Below, in pieces: positions 7,141 to 10,579 of a stretch of DNA of 10,579 nucleotides. How positions within the stretch are numbered: the stretch's first letter is position 1; each line of letters opens with the position of its first letter. The position numbers and the translations under genes were made by a program. This DNA comes from Phoronis ovalis (lineage: Eukaryota; Phoronida; Phoronidae), in contig JAOXYB010062190.1 in assembly GCA_028565635.1 (NCBI GenBank), positions 1 through 10,579 of the forward strand, written 5' to 3'. The notes beneath the pieces are model-generated. The model saw only the letters and a list, made by a program, of their open reading frames with translations. It had not been told where the DNA came from and did not search any database.

Positions 7141-7740
7141 TTATCTAATAATCACCCCATGCTAAAATAATTGTCCCCTCCTATTAATTGCACCCTCTAG
7201 TGAATAAAATAAATCTATGATCACCCCTTCTCTAATAATCGCATTCAGGGCGATAATTTAAAAACCCTTTAAACTAATGCGAAATAATACTCTACAATGT
7301 TTTAATACATTCATTATAGGTAGTTGATTAGCTCTTTCTGGAAGATATTTTAATTAAAAGGGTCACTGTGTTTTAAAAATTGAAGTACACTTATTTATTA
7401 GTAATATTTCTCCACTTTTTCGTTAATATGCTTTTTGTCTTGTAAAATGTAGTTTGAGAGAAGTAAATTAAATGAAGGTACTGCTTGTTTAAGGTGTAAA
7501 TATGCTTTATTGTTTTAAACACAAAATGCTTACATTGCAAACAGAATTTAGACTGTCGGACTAAGATCATTTATTGATAAGCTAAGTCTTTATAATCTTC
7601 TTTATGCATTGCAAAAAAAAGTAATCATGCCAAGAATACAAACATATTAATAATTGCCCCCCTCGAATAATAATCCCCCTGGAAGCATTTTTTAATAATT
7701 AAATTACCCAGGGTCATTATTTTAGAAAATACTGTACTAT
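7141..7740. repeat. Clustered ATAAT(C/T)(A/G)CCCC motifs, likely decayed repeat element
   Basis: Motifs of the form (A)ATAAT-(C/T)(A/G)-CCCC recur at 7148, 7167, 7183, 7216 and 7235, then again at 7649 and 7667. Inverted forms are at 7248-7257 and 7708-7721. AATAATCCCCCTGG at 7669-7682 and CCAGGGTCATTATT at 7708-7721 form an inverted repeat matching at 12 of 14 bases. C-runs stand out in such AT-rich DNA. The pattern suggests one or two copies of a short MITE-like repeat, but clear ends and target duplications are not visible. The 400 bp in between is featureless. Confidence 0.4.
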
Positions 7741-8584
7741 AAATATAAATGTGAATTCACGTTTATTTTATTATTTGAACTTAATCAAATACTAATGTGT
7801 AGTACATGTATATAAAAGTGTTCATATTATATATTAGGGGGGTGGGAGTTTTTGTTTATAAAGCCTTTCAATTGAGGGAGGTGCGACTGTCACAGCTTCC
7901 AACTTAAATGTGAATTATTATGTAACATGTATTATTGTATACAAAATTGTAGAATGTTTTAATTGTACAATATGGGCCAATGGCCTTTTGTTGATTAAAA
8001 TAAATTAAAAAAAATAAAAAAATTATACAAAATGATATTCTTTTTTTCTGAGTCTAAACACATTTGAATGTACTGTGAGTATAGACTTGAATATTTAGTG
8101 TAGATTAGCCGAGAGTATGACTGTGCAAAATTGTACTTACTAAAGTGTCAGTAAGCTGTATTGTTAGTGATAGACAGTTGAATAAAAAAAAATTGCTTTT
8201 GTCTACAACTCTGGTGTTCATACGTATAGAAACAAAAATAACTGCTGTTGTTTGTAGGTTTATTGACATTGAATATTCAAAATTAGACATATTTTCTATT
8301 TCTTTGGTAGTTACCGTGGTGCTTAAAAATTCTCGTCAAAAGTACATAACTGATAGGACACCTGGTGAGAACTGGTAGCATTGGAGATCCTATATATTTT
8401 CCCAGTTATGCCCACAATTATGTGTCTGTCCTTCGATGTCCTACTCATATTTCTCCCCCTAAAAGTTAACAAAAATAAACACCAGCTTTCCAGTAAAACC
8501 CCTCCAAAAATAACTAGGAGCCACAATTTGTAACATTTTTTATAAAAATTGTATTTTTTTCATGATGTATATTATATTCAACAG
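7741..8584. other. Non-coding stretch with retroposon-like tail
   Basis: There is no recognisable exon on either strand. It holds a G-rich patch near 7835-7850, the retroposon-like A-rich end at 7955-8023, and, at 8340-8480, a stretch open on both strands with no recognisable product. Upstream exons of the WD40 gene may be here or further left but were not found; no GH-x-V WD40 signature is visible. Confidence 0.45.
7955..8023 (+). mobile_element. Possible 3' end of a retroposon
   Basis: A GC-containing block ATGGGCCAATGGCCTTTTG, with GGCC on both sides of a 3-base centre, is followed by TTGATTAAAATAAATT and an A-rich run (about 7996-8022). A hairpin-capable block next to AATAAA and an A-tail is a common 3' end of non-LTR retroposons. 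No reverse transcriptase is nearby. It could instead be a polyA site of an unseen plus-strand transcript. Confidence 0.35.
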
Positions 8585-8657
8585 CAACCTAACCCTGAAT
8601 ATGAAGAGAATCTCCAGTCACTACATTTACAAAGTGATGAAGTATTAGAAGCTCCAG
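8585..8657 (+). CDS. Candidate exon upstream of the WD40 exons (phase conflict)
   Basis: A 73-bp stretch lies between an acceptor-like TTCAACAG (8581-8584) and a donor-like CTCCAG|GTTCAA (8658-8659). One frame is fully open: 24 codons beginning QPNPEYEENL and containing SLHLQSDEVLEAP, which loosely resembles the CLQVDNDKVISGS pattern of the next exon. However it would end in phase 1, while the exon at 8703 must start in phase 0, and the gap would be only 45 bp. A weaker donor GAA|GTATTA at 8642 would restore phase with a 61-bp intron. It may be a real exon with that donor, a decayed WD repeat, or chance. Confidence 0.25.
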
Positions 8658-8702
8658 GTTCAAGTTGTTTAATAATGTACTTTTTTATTGCCATTTGTAT
8701 AG

Positions 8703-8791
8703 GTGGACAATGATAAAGTTATAAGTGGTTCTTATGACAAGACATTAAAAGCTTGGGATATCCACACAGGACAGTGTAAAATGACATTTAG
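8703..8791 (+). CDS. WD40-repeat protein, internal exon A
   Basis: This 89-bp exon has acceptor TTTGTATAG (ending 8702) and donor TTTAG|GTTAGT (8792-8793). It starts in phase 0 and ends in phase 2. It encodes 29 residues, starting VDNDKVISGSYDKTLKAWD and ending HTGQCKMTF. This is the second half of one WD40 blade: the V-I-S-G-S-x-D-K-T strand, the W-D dipeptide in KAWD and the turn HTGQ. The first half, with its Gly-His, must be in an upstream exon that I cannot find. WD40 proteins form beta-propellers that serve as protein-interaction scaffolds. The style (I-S-G-S-x-D-x-T) is seen in F-box/WD and similar proteins, but the family member cannot be named from this fragment. Confidence 0.88.
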
Positions 8792-9664
8792 GTTAGTGCA
8801 GGAAATCTTTTAACATTTCAGCACTACAGCTCTCTCAGAATGATGTTCAGATTACTGACAGCAAGTAGTTTGTATCGATTGTTGGTTTTCTTGTAAACAC
8901 TGCATTACTTTCTAAATTTCTTTTTACCCAAATTTGGTTGTAAAATATAATCAGTTATGGAAAGAGCAATAGTTCAAAAACCTACAAACAAGCCCGGGGT
9001 GACAGTCAGAATAACTGGGTACCCATGTTTGTTATGAAGGTTTTAAAAAAGCCCCTTTGACTTTGTGGGACCTAGGACCTCAAAATTCCTGCCCTTATTG
9101 GGACCTATGAGCTCAAAAACTCGTACCCTTTTTTGGCCTTTATTAGGACCTTAACAAGAAAAATTGACAACCAAAAAAAGGTCGCCAAATAAAATCGACA
9201 ACCAAAAAAAAAAGCACCCTTTTATTATTTTTGGGACTAAATTTTTGTTTTTGTAAGATTTTTAAGCTATTTTATGCCATTTTCAGGTTGTACTGGGTGC
9301 CCAGTCTGAATGCTGAAAAACATACCCTTTCGCCCGTTTTTTTGTAACGAACATGCGTACCCAGCTATTCTGACTGTCACACCCTGCCCCCCCGGGCAAA
9401 CAGGCCTGTCAATATCATCATGACACTGGCAATGACATTGAAGCTTTGTTTGTAAACTAACATTGAATGTATCTAGGTTTTACTTTAACATTTACTGAAA
9501 TCAACTGAATAGTTGATCTTTGAAATTATTTAAAACATTAAAATCATTTGTGTCTGCTCGTTGTGTCTAATACATAAGTACTTTATTTAAAATTATGTAA
9601 AAGGAAGGTTACTGCTGTTTGTTTTATTACAATTCTCTCCTATGGAGTATTTATACTCTTACAG
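8792..9664 (+). other. WD40 gene intron, phase 2
   Basis: Donor GTTAGT at 8792, acceptor TCTTACAG ending 9664. About 873 bp. It holds the MITE at 8993-9396. The remainder (8792-8984 and 9405-9656) is plain AT-rich sequence. Confidence 0.8.
8993..9396. mobile_element. 404-bp MITE with terminal inverted repeats and probable 8-bp TSD
   Basis: The left end CCCGGGGTGACAGTCAGAAT (8993 on, continuing through CTGGGTACCCATGTTTGTTA) is repeated inverted at the right end (about 9345-9396), over about 42 bases with few mismatches plus a small C-run insertion. Flanks CAAACAAG (8985-8992) and CAAACAGG (9397-9404) match at 7 of 8 bases, as expected for a target-site duplication. Eight bases is typical of hAT-type DNA transposons. 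The interior has no transposase; it holds two ~35-bp units built on GGGACCTA...CTCAAAA...CCCTT and two copies of GACAACCAAAAAAA. It is a non-autonomous element inside a WD40 intron. Confidence 0.75.
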
Positions 9665-9743
9665 AGGCCATGAAGCTGCTGTACTGTGTGTCCAGTTTGA
9701 TGGGAACAAGATAGTTTCCGGCTCAGTGGACAAGACAATCAAG
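9665..9743 (+). CDS. WD40-repeat protein, internal exon B
   Basis: This 79-bp exon has acceptor CTCTTACAG ending 9664 and donor ATCAAG|GTACTA (9744-9745). Its first base completes an Arg codon (AG|A) from the previous exon; it ends in phase 0. It encodes 26 full codons, GHEAAVLCVQFDGNKIVSGS then VDKTIK. This is the start of a WD40 blade: the Gly-His dipeptide, A-V-x-C-x-Q-F and the I-V-S-G-S-x-D-K-T strand. The WD dipeptide position falls in the next exon. Exon A and exon B join as CKMTFRGHEAAV, exactly the normal blade-to-blade transition. Confidence 0.9.
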
Positions 9744-10505
9744 GTACTAGCACTAAGCAGATATAGCATAATAAAATTATGCCCATCTGGAAAGACACAA
9801 CATTAATATTGTGAAGTGTCTGTTGAGAGGGGATGGCACTCAAGTAAAATGTGGGTAATCGTGCTTGTTCACGGACCCTAAGCAGTACCTATTCCGAAAT
9901 TAGTATTGTCATGACTGAAATTTTTCGACAAGCAAATAAAACAGATGTTTTAATTTACTTTAATTTGGACTTTTTATACTTTCCGGAAATTCTAATTTCA
10001 CATCGGCACCAGTTTTCAGTGGATAGTGGAAATTGGATCCTTAGTAAGATTTGTCCTACCCTAAGCAAGACCAAGTTTAAAAACCATTATACCTTTTTTG
10101 GTCAATATTGTTGATTGCCTGACCATGCATTGTGCAGTTAGTCCTCAAATAAAATACTTTCACGTGTTTTTATTAACTAGCATGATTACCCACATTTAAC
10201 ATGAGTACTCCCCCGGGAAATTACATGATTTATCTTATAAATTTACAAACTAAAATTCAACTCGAAATATTAATTGAATGTGAATATTTTGTCCCAAACA
10301 GTACTTTAAAGTAAGACCTGTTTTGGGCTAAATTTATATTGGCTTAAGGTTTCGTAAATGAGACAAGTTTCGATGAATCAAAAATGAAACCTGCAAAATG
10401 ACAAAATATGTTAATACATGTTGTGATAAATTTCTTATCACTACAATTTTAGTTTTTCTTTTTATAAAATCTTCTGCAATCAAGGAGATGTTCCTTTCAT
10501 TGTAG
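9744..10505 (+). other. WD40 gene intron, phase 0
   Basis: Donor GTACTA at 9744, acceptor TTTCATTGTAG ending 10505. About 762 bp. It contains the MITE at 9829-10214. The rest (10215-10505) is AT-rich with no other feature. Confidence 0.8.
9829..10214. mobile_element. ~386-bp MITE with terminal inverted repeats
   Basis: The left end at 9838-9869 (ACTCAAGTAAAATGTGGGTA, then ATCGTGCTTGTT) is inverted at 10175-10206 with about 4 mismatches in 32 bases. Outside this core both ends carry a G/C run (GGGG at 9829-9832, CCCCC at 10210-10214). No clear target duplication is visible. The interior is AT-rich without transposase; an 87-codon open frame at 9851-10114 has no recognisable motif and begins inside the inverted repeat, so I treat it as chance. 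Confidence 0.65.
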
Positions 10506-10579
10506 ATATGGGGTTATGATGGGCAGATCATAAGAACCCTCACTGGTCATAATGATGCTGTCACATGCCTTCAATTTGA
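10506..10579 (+). CDS. WD40-repeat protein, exon C (partial, runs off the window)
   Basis: The exon follows acceptor TTCATTGTAG and starts in phase 0. The 24 full codons visible read IWGYDGQIIRTLTGHNDAVT then CLQF. It completes the blade begun in exon B, with WG in place of the usual WD and a turn one residue shorter than common, and then starts the next blade with TLTGH and A-V-T-C-L-Q-F. The window ends inside a codon (GA). Spliced A+B+C gives about 80 residues covering roughly two WD40 repeats. Further repeats must lie to the right. Confidence 0.9.
   Translation, partial: MWGYDGQIIRTLTGHNDAVTCLQF

Noticed and set aside
8105-8378. Overlapping open frames on both strands (61 and 77 codons)
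   Set aside because: Mutually antisense, no motif and no splice sites in phase with the WD40 exons.
8323-8526. Minus-strand frame starting with a hydrophobic stretch, considered as the missing signal peptide of the receptor
   Set aside because: The apparent start is TTG, not ATG; the hydrophobic stretch holds charged residues; and no phase-1 donor follows at a sensible place.
9788-9818. Imperfect palindrome around GACACAACATTAATATTGTG
   Set aside because: Short, imperfect and AT-rich in an intron; no reason to give it a function.
9851-10114. 87-codon plus-strand open frame
   Set aside because: It starts within the inverted repeat of a MITE, lies in a WD40 intron and resembles nothing known.

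Overview
This is an AT-rich animal (metazoan) genomic window. It has spliced genes with GT-AG introns, phase-1 modular CUB exons, WD40 exons separated by introns and several short non-autonomous transposon-like elements. The tyrosine-rich tail of the receptor (YAKP, NDLYSAG-like motifs) and the repeat style suggest a marine invertebrate, perhaps a lophotrochozoan such as a mollusc. That taxonomic guess is inference only.

Minus strand, about 5212 down to 552: one multi-exon gene for a type I membrane receptor. Six coding exons can be placed exactly from splice sites and phase: CUB1 (4859-5212), CUB2 (3856-4239), CUB3 (2647-3039), a Thr-rich stalk (2169-2336), the transmembrane exon (1714-1801) and the cytoplasmic tail plus stop (552-1245). 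A polyA signal follows at 448-453. The first four exons are all symmetric phase 1-1. The spliced part encodes about 692 residues. The signal-peptide exon is not securely found. The tail carries a 76-residue internal duplication with paired tyrosine motifs, the most distinctive feature in the window.

Centre, about 5213-8584: about 3.4 kb with no secure gene. It should hold the 5' end of the receptor gene and the upstream exons of the plus-strand gene if the two are head to head. It contains one weak candidate exon, a cluster of ATAAT(C/T)(A/G)CCCC motifs and a retroposon-like A-rich tail.

Plus strand, 8703 to the right edge: three exons of a WD40-repeat protein (8703-8791, 9665-9743, 10506 onward, partial) that splice in frame to give consecutive beta-propeller repeats. 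A possible further exon at 8585-8657 does not agree in phase.

Transposon-like elements sit inside introns. A ~360-bp element with eight ~32-bp degenerate repeats lies in the CUB2-CUB3 intron. A 404-bp MITE with good terminal inverted repeats and a probable 8-bp target duplication lies in the first WD40 intron. A ~386-bp MITE lies in the second WD40 intron. The two genes share no evident function; the receptor probably acts at the cell surface in binding and tyrosine-based signalling, and the WD40 protein is an unidentified scaffold-type protein.
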